From assembly GCA_940337035.1 (NCBI GenBank), contig CALNHX010005134.1:1-64000 (forward strand): a DNA stretch of 64,000 nt, given 5' to 3'. The DNA is from Agriotes lineatus. Lineage: Eukaryota > Arthropoda > Insecta > Coleoptera > Elateridae. Position numbers and translations under genes: made by a program. The notes beneath the pieces are model-generated. The model worked only from the letters and a program-made list of their open reading frames with translations, ran no database searches and had not been told where the DNA came from. This document shows, piece after piece, positions 40,288 to 51,081 of this stretch; positions within the stretch are counted from its first letter, which is position 1; every line of letters begins with the position of its first letter.

Positions 40288-42694
40288 CACTTTGACTGCC
40301 GACATTATTAATAGTTGTGCCGTGTGTGCCGTGCATCTTTTCATTGATATATAAGAAAATATTTTATAAGAGATGATTGTGGGGGTGTTCAATGTAACTT
40401 ACACAAAAAAATACTTTGTATTTAACAAAAACGCGCCTGGCGCGTTGGCGGCACACAGCATAAAATGAAGGGTGGCGCGTTTTTGTCTAAAACAACATAT
40501 GCAAAACAAATATTTATTCAAAGGTATAACTAGTCGAACAAAAAACTGAAAGAAAACATAAAGATAACATGATTTCAACTAAAAATACATTATTGTTCGT
40601 GAAAATTCCTGAAACAGGGTGTTAAACAAAGTCCAGGTTGATTTGGGCATTGCGGACAGAAAATATACTGTGTCTTTCCTTATCTGACGCACCTCCCAGC
40701 AATATTTACACCGGCGTCTTTTTGCTTTTCCTTTCAAATCTTTTGAGCAATACTCTGGAAGATGATACACCAAAGGTTGTTTTTGTGGTTTGGGAGGCGG
40801 TGGTAACAAAGTCTCCAAAACAGATAATCTAAAATCGTATAAATTCATCTTTTTGTTAGCAAAATTGTTGAATAAATAATGCGAGTTTATGAGCATAACT
40901 TGAAAAATATGTATGCCTAGCTTCTTATACCAACGAAGCGTTTTATGTTCGCAGGTATAATAGCTCATCATTTGGTCGTTCTGGTCTATACCTCCCATAC
41001 ATTTATTGTATTCGGTTACGAGACGCGGTTTTCTTTTTTCTATTTTCCTTTTAGAAACAACATCGACCATTTCGCCTCCAAATTCTGTAGAAATAGTCAA
41101 AACATCGCGATTGTCCCTCCACTTACTAACGCAAAGTCCTTCGTTTGTATATTGACAAACAGTTTCTCCTTTCTTTAGCTTCTTTGAAATCACTTCTGCT
41201 GGATTCATAGCTCTATTTGCTCTTAGAGTTCCCGTGGTGTATGTTTTTTCTTGAAACAACTGTTCTGATAATCCGACACTATTATAAAAATTGTCCATGA
41301 AAAGGGAATGCCCTACACCTTTTTTTCCTTCCATTAGACTGTGGACAACTTTTTCAGTGTGTTTGTTACCGCCTACATTTGGATCAGCAGAACCTCCATA
41401 AACAAGAACTTTTTGCACCATCCCGGTAGGTTCTGCGAGAACATAGAGTTTCACTCCGTATCTATGGCGTTTTCCTTTGATATATTGCCTAAATATCAAC
41501 CGCCCTCTCCACAGGACCATAGATTCGTCAATAGCAAGTTCCCTTCGTGGATAGTATATTTCAGTCATTCTAGAGTTAAAATAATTCATCAGTGGCGATA
41601 TTTTCGATAGTCTATTTTGTTCATTGTTATTGTTACTAAAATGCAGAGCTCTTAAAATAAGCAGAAACCGATTTCTGCTCATGAAGTTGGAGAAACCAGG
41701 AAAATTGAACAAGTAATGAGTTTTCCAATAATCATTTATACGATTGATTTTGATAGTACCCATGTGCAGAAGAAGGCCAAGAAATATTCGAAACTCTTCC
41801 TTGGTTACGTCTTTCCATTGTGTTATTCTGCTGTTATCGTGAGTACTCTTGGAGAGTATCTCAACAGCATAATTGTTTGTATTTTCCAGTATCAATTGAA
41901 AAAATTGATCACATAAAAACAAATTAAAATAATCAATTGGTTGATTACCATCTACAGGCACTTTTAGTCCAGCTATTCCCGAAAACTGTATTTTACTTAT
42001 ATCTGGACGATTCGTCAACCACACTCTTTGGTTAGCACCTTGATTGATTGCTGTTATGTGTGGAACCACAACCTCCTCTTCACTACCATCCCCATCCTCG
42101 TCACTATCTGACATTTCAATATCCACATCTTCGTCGGATTCACCTGAAGGCTGTTCTAAAATTTGTAGCAATTCCTCGTTGGTTAGGGGACGTTTGTTGT
42201 CATTCTTCCTTTTTTTTGAAGTTGAGGGTTGTGCTTCGCTGTTTTCCATTCGAATTTACTAGGAAATGAAACCTAAACACAGAAAGTATTTATGTTGTTG
42301 TTGTCCTAACCTCAAATTTTTTAACATTCAGATATTACACATCAAATATATTACGGTTTGGTTTATGTTGTTTTCCTCTATTACATAAAATTTCAACAAA
42401 ACTTACCTTTTATTACTTCTGCAACAACTTTATTTCACCTACTAACACTTACACAATTAATGTTCGAATAGTAATGCTGTAAAACACCACCAACAGCTAA
42501 ACTTGAAACCAAGACGTGTTTATACTTCTACAAGATCTTTGTCATGTGCCTGCAAAAGTGGAGTTATATATTTGCAGTGCCGACTTAATATTCGTTGCTT
42601 TAAAATATAAGGGAACAAAACGCGCTAGGCGCGTTCATGGCACAGTAGATAACATAGGCTCAACGCGCCTGGCGCGTTCATGGCAGTCAACGTG
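40288..42694 (-). mobile_element. piggyBac-type transposon, nearly intact (2.4 kb)
   Basis: The ends CACTTTGACTGCC and (inverse) GGCAGTCAACGTG are flanked by TTAA (40284-40287 and 42695-42698), the obligatory piggyBac target. GCGCGCCAGGCGC-like subterminal motifs (ACGCGCCTGGCGCG) occur at both ends (near 40431 and 42615-42675). It lies inside copia #2, so it is younger. One transposase gene lies on the minus strand. Confidence 0.92.
40579..42249 (-). CDS. piggyBac-like transposase (556 aa), frameshift near the C-terminus
   Basis: This enzyme excises and inserts the element at TTAA. An acidic N-terminus (residues 35-60) precedes the DDE/D domain. Catalytic Asp positions are D241 (ELAIDESM), D319 (LFMDNFYNS) and D422 (GGIDQNDQ), matching the DDD triad of the family. 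KRRRCKYC opens the C-terminal Cys-rich zinc-binding domain. About 30 codons from the end the frame shifts: removing one base of the AAAA run near 40662 on the plus strand restores the expected pattern of paired cysteines and a stop near 40590. Everything before is intact, so this gene is active or only just dead. Confidence 0.93.
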   Translation of the reverse strand: MENSEAQPSTSKKRKNDNKRPLTNEELLQILEQPSGESDEDVDIEMSDSDEDGDGSEEEVVVPHITAINQGANQRVWLTNRPDISKIQFSGIAGLKVPVDGNQPIDYFNLFLCDQFFQLILENTNNYAVEILSKSTHDNSRITQWKDVTKEEFRIFLGLLLHMGTIKINRINDYWKTHYLFNFPGFSNFMSRNRFLLILRALHFSNNNNEQNRLSKISPLMNYFNSRMTEIYYPRRELAIDESMVLWRGRLIFRQYIKGKRHRYGVKLYVLAEPTGMVQKVLVYGGSADPNVGGNKHTEKVVHSLMEGKKGVGHSLFMDNFYNSVGLSEQLFQEKTYTTGTLRANRAMNPAEVISKKLKKGETVCQYTNEGLCVSKWRDNRDVLTISTEFGGEMVDVVSKRKIEKRKPRLVTEYNKCMGGIDQNDQMMSYYTCEHKTLRWYKKLGIHIFQVMLINSHYLFNNFANKKMNLYDFRLSVLETLLPPPPKPQKQPLVYHLPEYCSKDLKGKAKRRRCKYCWEVRQIRKDTVYFLSAMPKSTWTLFNTLFQEFSRTIMYF

Positions 42695-42698
42695 TTAA

Positions 42699-43275
42699 AA
42701 ATTACGTCACGACTGATTATTACTTCGTGATTGTCGGGCACATAAATGCGATAACCGCCCATATCATCATGATATCCCACAAAATATCCTAGAACCGCCT
42801 TCTTATCTAGTCTTCGGTGTATTTGTTTGGGGCCATGCACAAAGCATTCGCTTCCGAGTAAATAATTTAAAATTTTCGAGACCCAGTGGTTTTTTGTTAA
42901 ACCATAATCATACGGGGTCTTGCCAGCAATTTTCGTTGGGCCTATTGTGCTTATTACGTAGACGGCAGTGTTTACTGCTTCTGCCCATAAATACTTGGGT
43001 AAGTGTCTCTTCGAGTGCAACATTAACCTAGCCGCTTCTACGATGGTCCTGTTTTCTCTCTCAGACACCCCATTGTGCTCCGGGTTGTATGATGGTGTCA
43101 TCACATGTTTAATTCTCAAGTCTGCTGTCAATGATCTTATTTGATTGTTGTCGTATTTCTTTCCACCGTCTGTGTTAGACTTCTCTATATTTTCGCCGAA
43201 ACGTGTTTGAACTTCGTTACAAAGTTCTTTAAACTTGTCGTTTACTACAATGATTCGATCTGCATGAGTCCACAC
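42699..43275 (-). pseudogene. copia #2 integrase
   Basis: The minus-strand frame contains TDGGKKYDN with the second catalytic Asp, NGVSERENRTIVEAAR with the Glu, and the C-terminal LGYFVGYHDD ... VIISRDVIF. These are the hallmark blocks of copia integrase. The frame is open up to the TTAA at 42695, where the piggyBac begins. Upstream it is broken by a frame change near 43260. Confidence 0.88.
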
Positions 43276-43985
43276 ACATCAGAATGAACTCGTTCGCGCA
43301 CTTTTTTTGAGCGATCACCACGGTGAGCGAAACTTGGACAATGCAATTTTCCGTATACCTACACAGAAAACTCGTCCGTCGACTTACTTGCATGTCTTTT
43401 AGAACACTTTTCACATGTCTCTTATTCTGATGTGCTAGTCTCTCATGCCATAGGTGTAGCTGATCACTTTTATTAGCTAAGCACGCGTTTGCTGGTGCAA
43501 TCACTCTTAAGGTTATTTTATATAAATATCCGAATTCTGATCCCGTGCCAACCACTTCACGATCCTTTTAAAATACACATTCGTGCCCTCGGTTCTTTAT
43601 TAAAAATGGTATTCCCTTTTTGCCACTGTGTTAATTGAAAATAGGTTGCACATCAAACTCGGAACTTATAGCACATCATGCATGACTCCAGGTAGCCATT
43701 CGTTGTCGACCGACATCTCGATGTTTATTGTGCCCTTCCCTAAGGCGTTAATCCTTTCGCCATTCCACATGTTGATCATCAATGACCGATTCGTCGAAGC
43801 TGCTCCGATTAGTCATATGCTCAGAAGCACCTGAATCAATTATCCATTCCTTCTCACTTCCAGGTCGAACAGAATGCCCAATAAATGCCACCGGATTTCT
43901 TCCAGATGCAGTTGACTTTTTCGGACAGTCCTTTGCCAAATGATGTTTTGATTTGCATGTAAAACCGATGCAACTGAATCGCGCA
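43229..43985 (-). pseudogene. copia #2 protease and GAG-pre-integrase region
   Basis: From 43985: a decayed zinc knuckle (CKSKHHLAKDC), then the aspartic protease motif WIIDSGASEHMTN with the catalytic Asp, a broken stretch, and at 43500-43430 LWHERLAHQNKRHV, the His-containing GAG-pre-integrase block. Several frame changes separate the parts. The element ends abruptly upstream at about 43985. Confidence 0.83.
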
Positions 43986-44548
43986 CCAAACCCATTAGTC
44001 CCTTAATCCAACACTCGAATTGCGCTCAACATATTTGCCTACCTGGGTTGACCCTTACTATAACTCGAACTGCGCACAAGGGATTAAGAAGGGGGCAATC
44101 ATAAAGTGATATTTTTGTCTTTACCTGGACCGGATGACCGATTTCAAAACCCAGCCTAACAAGTGTTTAATTTTTAGTAAATCAATTATGTGTAACAAAT
44201 TAATGTCTAAATGACTTTCAGCCCCCCCCCCCCCCTATAATTTCAAGTTCTGGTCTAGACAACCTTTATTAAATTAAATTGAATGTTTCTAGTAACTTTT
44301 TGATATACCATGCTTTTGCTATGTTCGGTTTTGAATCCGGCCACCCGGTTATATAAATTGTTTTTGCTGTAGGTTATTCTAGCGTCAATTTCAATAGTAA
44401 TTTACGATGCAAGTAACGTTATCAAGCTTTTTACATTACGAGAGAATAGTTTGAATAAACGAGCAACGTTAGGAGCGAGTTCTTTAAAATTCTCGAGTAG
44501 ATGTTCACAAATCTTAGACTCCCGACTTTTTAAAATTGTGCTGTAACA
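43986..44548. other. No gene recognised
   Basis: It contains a small inverted pair (CCCTTAATCC near 44000, GGGATTAAG near 44081), a 14-16-bp poly-C run at 44222 and another palindrome-like segment at 44390-44520 with GAGCAACGTTAGGAGCGAG. I see no coding signal. Confidence 0.45.
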
Positions 44549-45273
44549 TTATCGTTGATTGTGAGTGTGCGAGATTTTTCTGACGAACTTAAAATTGTTG
44601 CTTGGAGCTCCTCGTCCTTCTCCTCCGAAAACCTTGCGAAACTGCAGCTCTACAAAATTAGGTGAAAGAGCATTACAATCCTGTTCCTTAAGAAGCAGCT
44701 CGGAAGTTGCACAATAGTTGCTATCACATACAAGGGCCACTACCGGTTGGAAAGTTGGGATTTCAGACATCAATGCAAATGTGGGCTGAAATCCTACAGT
44801 TATACTGCTATGCACATGATCACGCCTCCCAATTGGCTCCTCGGTTAAGCTGTAACGGGAGCAGCAAAGTAGTTGCGTTTTGTGTTTGAAATCTTGCTGC
44901 TGCTCTTCCGAATTTTGTGTTTTTATACTGTCGTTATCGCTGCTACTACTAAAGTTGCTGACAATAGCATTGTCGTTGGCGTCGGCTATGTCGACGGTTC
45001 GATTAAAATCAGAGTAGTTGGCATAGGGATGATAGCGGCTGGGTTTTTGTTATCGACGCTGCTGCCGCCGCTGTAACTTTGGCGTTGAGATTTGCATCCT
45101 CCGCTAAAATTCCATGCCGCCGCCACGCTTGGAAGTATAATTAAAATAAAATACAAATGATTAAACTTGTTTTGCTAATAGCATTTACCTTCTTTAAATA
45201 TGCTTCCAGGGCTAGCACTAATAGCGCGATCGGCAGCTGCAACATCGGCGACGTCCATAGCACGTGAATTCAT
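44549..45273 (-). CDS. Unrecognised exon-containing candidate gene
   Basis: An ATG at 45273 opens a small alanine-rich exon (MNSRAMDVADVAAADRAI) ending at a donor AAG|GTAAAT (45189). A possible acceptor TTCCAAG lies 59 bp on, at 45128. A GC-richer stretch follows, and then an open frame reading NYSDFNRTVDIADAND ... TVGFQPTFALMSEIPTFQPVV to 44549, reachable only with a frame change near 45050. I do not recognise the protein. The short intron, CpG content and Gln/Ser-rich composition suggest a genuine gene or a young retro-element Gag, but it may be a pseudogene. Confidence 0.35.
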
Positions 45274-45659
45274 ACTCACAACAAGTTTACTACTAAACGT
45301 TTATACACTTATAATAGGCCACACATGCGCAAAGAGTTATTTTTCGGACGGCATGATGGCGTGAACTATTGTGAATCAATTTTTACTTTCTATCTTGTTT
45401 TTTTATTCCACTTCGTCGACAACGAGCTCACTTGCGCATAAAACCCGATTTGCGACGTAGAATTTCGGTTAAAAAATCTGCGTCGGCAGTTTTGGTGATT
45501 TTAAAAACTTCAACGCCTTGAAAATCATATAGCATCTTTATTTCAAACTATTACACAACATACTAGGTATCAAACATTATCTTGAAATTTTATATTTTTA
45601 TTATAATATACAACCTTTATAAAAGAATAAAAGTGTAGAAAGTAGAATAAAATTTAATT

Positions 45660-46125
45660 AGAATCATCCGAGCTTGGCGAATTATCTGCTTCTTCAGATC
45701 CATCGCTGTAACAATAAAACAATTAGAAAATCAATTTAATTGTTTTGAGTTGTCTCACCTCTCAGATATTTCTATTTCTCCTATTGAATCTACAAAATCT
45801 TGTTTTTTAACACTATCTGCAAAATCCAAACTCATGTACGAACCCAACCCAAATAAGGGTCTTTTGAATCGTACGATTACTTGGTTGTTATTTGTTTCTA
45901 TTTTAAAGATAACGCATTTTGGTATTACGAGGTAATCTATGTAAATACTGCTATTTGCTACAATAATTCATTTAATTTCAGGAATTTGCACGGCTTCGCT
46001 CTTTACTTGCACATATTCCATGAACGCCATTTTGTCAAATGCTTTGCCATAGTTTCTTTTCATCAACAACAGCTGGAATTGTCGAAGTTTTTTTACGTCC
46101 TTCGTATCAACACCATATATTTTGG
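45660..46125 (-). CDS. Unrecognised candidate gene remnant
   Basis: On the minus strand MTTKIYGVDTKDVKKLRQFQ (from 46125) ends at a stop near 45980. A second open stretch follows with DYLVIPKCVIFKIETNNNQ ... DSIGEIEISER up to a donor GAG|GTGAGA near 45757. Then an acceptor TTGTTACAG near 45707 leads to a short acidic tail and a stop. The splice sites and the acidic C-terminus look gene-like. The family is unknown to me. Confidence 0.3.
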
Positions 46126-46439
46126 TGGTCATCTTAAGCAAAAATATAGATCCTAACCTCAAATTTGAGTTAAACCTATTTAATTTTATCTTATTTCGAA
46201 ATTAACATTTGTCATTGATTTTTAAACTGTATTTGATCCAATTTTATTTTTAATTTCAATCCACCTCTAATTTTCAAATAGCTATATATCATATACAAAT
46301 CTGCCTTATCCCTGAATAAATCCAAAACATTATAATATCCCAATTTTTAACAAATTTTAATTCAAACCATATTAAGCTTGTATCATTACATAATATTTAA
46401 CTTTTTAAATGCTAGCTATATTCATTTTAAGAGAGGAAT

Positions 46440-46777
46440 ATTTAAAACGGGGGGAGGAAGTCCACACCTCGTTTATTAGCCACTATTCGGGAGCAAGTTG
46501 AGCCGTTGCAAAACGAATTTGATAGCGCAGCTGCTTATTTCAGTAATTTAATCAACAAATTAATATATTCTTAAATTAATTTTTATCTGTGTTGACAATA
46601 AATGAAATTGAAATTATAAACGTTGCCGATCCTGAACCTGGCCCCTCCAACATTCCATCCCCTGTACTGATCGCCAACGTGACCCAACTTCAACCCCAAA
46701 TCCCACTGTTAGCTCAAACCCAAGCTCGACCTTCCAGATTGATCAGAAATAAAAGAAAGAGACCTGCGACGATTTAA
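46440..46777 (+). CDS. Unrecognised plus-strand fragments
   Basis: Two pieces, RKSTPRLLATIREQVEPLQN (about 46457-46560) and a Pro-rich tail ending RLIRNKRKRPATI (46777), could be exons of one small gene, or the C-terminus of a transposon accessory protein. There is no recognisable domain. Confidence 0.25.
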
Positions 46778-47068
46778 GAAAGCAGTATTATAGGCAAAAA
46801 ATTTTATATATTAAACAAAAATTAAAATTAGAAATAAAGAAATTACAAGCTTAAAACACTTACCAATAACAATAATTTTCTTTTCGTTAAGCCATTCGAT
46901 TGATATTAACAAACGCTAGCCAATGCTTATAAGAATTTAAAATTTTATTTTTTTTTAACGAAAATGAAATATGAGTAAACTCCAGCTCCAGGTGATGATA
47001 CTACGAGGGTTGTCTTTTTTGTGTTGCATATAGCCATCAAAGCAAACAGTAGATTGACTTAAAGTGCT

Positions 47069-47910
47069 TTATTGCTTTTCAAAGTATTCTCCACAAAGAT
47101 TGATACACTTTTGCATTCGTTCAAGCCAACTGTTAAAGCAGTTATTCCAGTCTTCAGCTGGGACATTCAAAATAGCGATTTGGAAGGCATCGACTGCTTC
47201 TTCAGGCGACTGGAACCGTTGACCACGTGGTCCATTATTGATCCTCGGGAACGTAAAAAAATCATTAGGGCTTAGGTCGGGACTGTACGGAGGATGATCT
47301 AATAATTCGATGATTTGTTGCTCTAAAAATCCAATTGTCTTTTGAGCCGTGTGTGAACTCGCATTGTCTTGGTGGAGGATGATTCGTCGATGTTCTGGCA
47401 AACAAACGGTTGTGTACCAATCGGCATTAACCGTTCTTCGATCTTCTAAAGGAATTGTAGCTACATGGCCTGATTTTGACACAAACGTTGCGCCCATTTT
47501 CTTCGACACACTTCGGGAACGAATAACTTTTGTTGGATTTTTCTCATCTTGAAACACCCAAACAGCGGATTGACGTTTATTTTCGGGTTCATAGGAATAA
47601 ATTCATGATTCATCACCACTCACGATACTGTAAAAGTTTTTTGAGCTTCCTTTGTTGAACCGGCTCAAAGTTTTTCGACACCAATTGACGCGAGCTGCCT
47701 TTTGCTCTTCAGACAAAAAAATGTGGGATCCAACGGGAAACTAACTTTTTTACACCCAATTCATCATGTAGAATTTTTTGGATTGAGGTCTTTGAAATGT
47801 TTAAGGATGTCTCAATCTCACGATATGTGACACGTCGACCTTCCTTGATCAGCTGGCGCACAGCATCGATGTTTTTCTGGGTGACTGCTGTCTTTGGCGG
47901 ACCTGACCTA
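47069..47910 (-). pseudogene. mariner transposase, C-terminal two thirds (DD34D)
   Basis: From the insertion at 47912 the frames give PPKTAVTQKNIDAVRQLI, a helix-turn-helix VTYREIETSLNISKTSIQKIL, then LSEEQKAARVNW. A catalytic SGDES follows, directly before an in-frame stop in place of Trp (about 47604). The second and third Asp sit in HQDNASSH and SPNDFF, 34 residues apart, the DD34D signature. The tail is the usual CINLCGEYFEKQ type. A frame change lies near 47710. It is inactive. Confidence 0.9.
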
Positions 47911-48373
47911 TACTGCGTCTCAGGGTGACTAGACAGTACAGGGCCTTGTGGCAAACAGCGATGCCATATGTCTTCACAAAAGTGTTCTGTAGAAAATATG
48001 CCCCCATCACAGACAAACAAATCCGGCTATTGTAATAGAGACAGCTTAACTATAATCCCTCATTACCTGGTACGTTTTGTCAGTGGCATTCAAACAAGTT
48101 TAAGAACGAAACAATTACGTACAGTAGGATCTCCGTTATCACAAACACATAATTCTTTTAATCGGAACTTGTCATAGTTTTTTAATGAGTAAAATTAGGT
48201 TTTAACAAGCATAAAATTCGCCAAATTTAGTGGACTTGATAGCCGGTAAAAATAAATAAAACGAATATGTGTTTCACGGCAATCGAGTTTATATATTTAA
48301 AATAGAAATTGGAAAAAACAGTAACTGATTATAATTTTTAATTGTAAAGTTTAAAAATTGTACAATTCGTGTA

Positions 48374-50060
48374 TCACTGCTCGCTGTCACTATTGTTCGC
48401 TTCACTATTAATGTCACTATCACTATCTGCATCATTTATATTTATAATAATTGGTTCTATATCTTCTAACAAATTATCGACTTCCCACATTGTCCTTTCT
48501 GTTGCTATTACATGATTTACATAGTTATTCCATTTTTCTGGCGTAACTCGCAAATATGCTTCACTGATTAAATTTCGGACTTCATTCTCCTTAAAATTCA
48601 TGTTATGTCCGGCTACGTACCTTAAAAAGAATCCGCTTAATTGTGCATTAAATTTACTTTTTAAAGATTAATAATAAATAATTAAAAAATATGGTGATAA
48701 ATCGTGGATGTTATAATTTTAAATACGAAAATTATGGACAATAAACTAAGTAAGCAAAGGATGTTTAATTTAATTATGTATTTATAATATTTTGGGTGTC
48801 GATCTCTGATAACATTAAAAATTTATTTAAATGACATTTTGGAAGCTTTTGCTGCATTACAATTCAATAAATGCCAAAATTAAACAGTGTTTACGACAAT
48901 ATTTAAATTAAATACCTTTTTACTTCACTCCACACCAATTCTATAGGATTCAGTACGCAATGGTAGGGCGGGAGTCTCAAGATCTTCACATTGTGCCTTT
49001 TTGCAATTTCTTCTATTTTATACCCATCATAGTTTCGTTTGAAGGTATTAACTACTTCCAACAATTCGTTTTTTAAATAGTCAAAAAATAAATCTTTAGA
49101 CCGAAGCCATGCCTGAATTTCGGCTTTATTTGAAGTACTGTTCGGAATTTGCTCTAACTTTCTACTGTGGTAAGACGCATTGTCCATAACAACAATAGTT
49201 TTTTCTGGTAGATTCGGAATCAACTGATGTTCGAACCACTTTTCGAAGTTGAGTCCATCCATTTCATCATGGTAATCTTGGGTATTTTTTTCTTGCTCCA
49301 TCAATAAACCCGTTTTTGCATCCTGCATGTAACAGGACAAATCGTGGACCACGAGTTGTAGGAGCTTTCAAACCTGTGGTCAATCCACGAATAAATGCAT
49401 CCCGATGCGATTTAATCGATTTATCGACCCATTCTTTCGATACACTATGTCCGATATTTACCCACGATTCATCCAAATACACGATATTGTATCCAACTTC
49501 ACGATTATTACGAATTTCGCTTAAATAACGATGACGCCAAGAGATTATTTCTTGCTTTCCAATTAAAATAGATTTTCTGCCACGCTTTTCATACACAAAG
49601 TCCATGTCAATCAGTATGCGATGCATTGTTGCGCGCGAAAAATTAGGCAAATTTGCATTGCGATTTACTGCAGCTAGCACAGAATTTATTGTAGGCGGTA
49701 TATTGTGCCGATAAAACTGGTGCACTATTCTGCGAATGTCACTCTTCATTTCTCCGTCGTATTTGTTTTCACGAGATGTAACAATTTTGCGCTTTTTGGG
49801 CCTTTCTTTTGGAGGAAGTAGTCCAGCTGGTGAAGTGTACTCTTGTCTCACGTTGTAAAGCTTCTTTTCACCCACGCCACTCATTTCGGACACTTTTTTG
49901 ATTATAGTGGATATCGAATCGTTAGTTTGATTTAAATGGTAACTGACGAGATTCATTACTATTTGCTTTTCTGAAACTTGCAGAAACTTGCAAAGATTGT
50001 CCACGTTTCCATTTAACAATTTCCTCCATTGAGCGGTCAAAACAACAATAAACAACAATA
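48374..50060 (-). CDS. IS630/Tc1-like transposase with about 80 residues between the second Asp and Glu
   Basis: The N-terminal part has helix-turn-helix text (ISTIIKKVSEMSGVGEKKLY, then PTINSVLAAVNRNANLPNFS). The catalytic Asp positions are NIVYLDESW and IVVMDNASYH, and the Glu is in LNPIELVWSEVK. I count 80 residues between the second Asp and the Glu, against 34-41 in classic Tc1/mariner. From memory this resembles the DD82E (Sailor) group. A one-base shift in the T-run near 49283 separates two frames. After a donor AAG|GTATTT (48915) a last exon, 48601-48374, gives NFKENEVRNLISEAY and an acidic tail. The true start is uncertain, since the first 40 codons of the longest frame look untranslated. 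Confidence 0.82.
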
Positions 50061-50379
50061 AAAGCACTAACAATAGATAAATGTATAGAACACTATGCAA
50101 AAATAATCGCAAATGGAATATGTCAACAGGCTCTGAGAACAGATGAAGACTAAACATATTTTGTACAAAAATTACCCTAATGGCTTATTAATTTATTTTG
50201 CATTAGAAAGTAGTTATGAATCACTCAAACTTTTGGAAGTACAAATTTGTCACCCTCATTATGGTTGTAATTAAGAACCAATTTGATGCATACAGCAGAC
50301 GTTAAACCTGATGTGCAGTAAATTACTTCAGTTTTAAAAATGATAAGATATAGGTATTAATTATTTATAATCTTCTATA

Positions 50380-50654
50380 CAGGGTGACTTATAATAGGCG
50401 TAAAACACTTTACTATCTTGTTCCGGAAGTAATTTTAAGATAAAAATGTCATATGGACATAGGTCATATTCGAATTTGTTTTTACTTATGTTTTGAAATT
50501 GTTCTTTAATAATCATTACTAATTCACTAAAATTTAAATCTGTAGTAGTTCTGTAACTAATTGGAATATGACCTATGTCCATATGACATTTTTATCTTAA
50601 AATTACTTCCGGAACAAGATAGTAAAGTGTTTTACACCTATATAAATCACCCTG
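50380..50654. mobile_element. TA-flanked MITE (275 bp)
   Basis: It begins CAGGGTGACTTATAATAGG and ends with the inverse CCTATATAAATCACCCTG, with TA at 50378-50379 and 50655-50656. The arms, about 100 bp, include the near-perfect GACCTATGTCCATATGAC. It lies inside the IS630/Tc1-like element and is therefore the youngest of that three-level nest. Confidence 0.9.
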
Positions 50655-50895
50655 TATAAATAATGGTTTCTGAATTACAAATTATACTTTCTCAAACTGA
50701 TTAATCTGAACTACAAATGATGCTTTCTGAATTAAAATTTTGCGTGAGAACTTATTGGGAACTTCTGGTTTTCGTCTATTTCGGTCAACTTATACCATCA
50801 CCCGTTGCATAGAACTGGCAACGTCGGAGCGAAATTCCCATAAGGAAAGCATTCCCTATCCTCTCCACGCTGTCTTGTCACCCTGAGACGCTCTA

Positions 50896-51081
50896 TAGAA
50901 TCGTCGCTGAGACTGGTGCGTCCACGTTGGAATTCGCAGTACCAGCGAGAAATTGTCGATTGATGTGGTATTTCATCACCACAAACAGAAACCAACGCGG
51001 CGCAACATTGTTGTTGAGATAATCTTCTCCGAAAATTATAAAAAATTGTTGCTCAATTCCATTTTTGGGGTGACTTGTCAA
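50896..51081 (-). pseudogene. mariner transposase N-terminal part
   Basis: The minus-strand frames give EQQFFIIF ... and, after a frame change, GDEIPHQSTISRWYCEFQRG RTSLSDD, the first helix-turn-helix of mariner transposases. The rest of the protein continues on the far side of the inserted element at 47910. Confidence 0.8.

Larger units (their letters stand above)
38600..43985 (-). mobile_element. copia element #2, 5'-truncated, split by a piggyBac
   Basis: On the minus strand the remaining order is partial Gag zinc knuckle, protease, GAG-pre-integrase, integrase, linker, truncated reverse transcriptase, RNase H, purine tract AGGGGAAG (39068-39077) and 3' LTR (beginning TGTTGATT at 39067). 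The 5' LTR and most of Gag are gone. The lower end of the 3' LTR cannot be fixed without a second copy. It is much diverged from copia #1. Confidence 0.82.
47913..50893 (-). mobile_element. IS630/Tc1-like transposon with long D-E spacing (3.0 kb)
   Basis: The left end CTGCGTCTCAGGGTGACTAG and right end (inverse) GAGCGTCTCAGGGTGACAAG are flanked by TA (47911-47912 and 50894-50895), inside a mariner coding region. It carries an intron-containing DDE transposase on the minus strand. A small MITE is inserted between the gene and the right end. Confidence 0.85.

Noticed and set aside
44222..44236. Poly-C run as a possible regulatory or quadruplex element
   Set aside because: It is a single short homopolymer with no partner motif, and its length may be a sequencing artefact.
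44873..45076. Hydrophobic plus-strand frame that looks like a small membrane protein
   Set aside because: It is the complement of a Ser/Asp/Gln-rich minus-strand open stretch with more gene-like features, and it has no start context or relatives that I know.
47709..48020. A single frame joining mariner sequence to 48020 as a longer transposase N-terminus
   Set aside because: Homology stops at the TA at 47911-47912. The remainder is the end of the inserted IS630-like element, and the real N-terminus is at 50896-51081.
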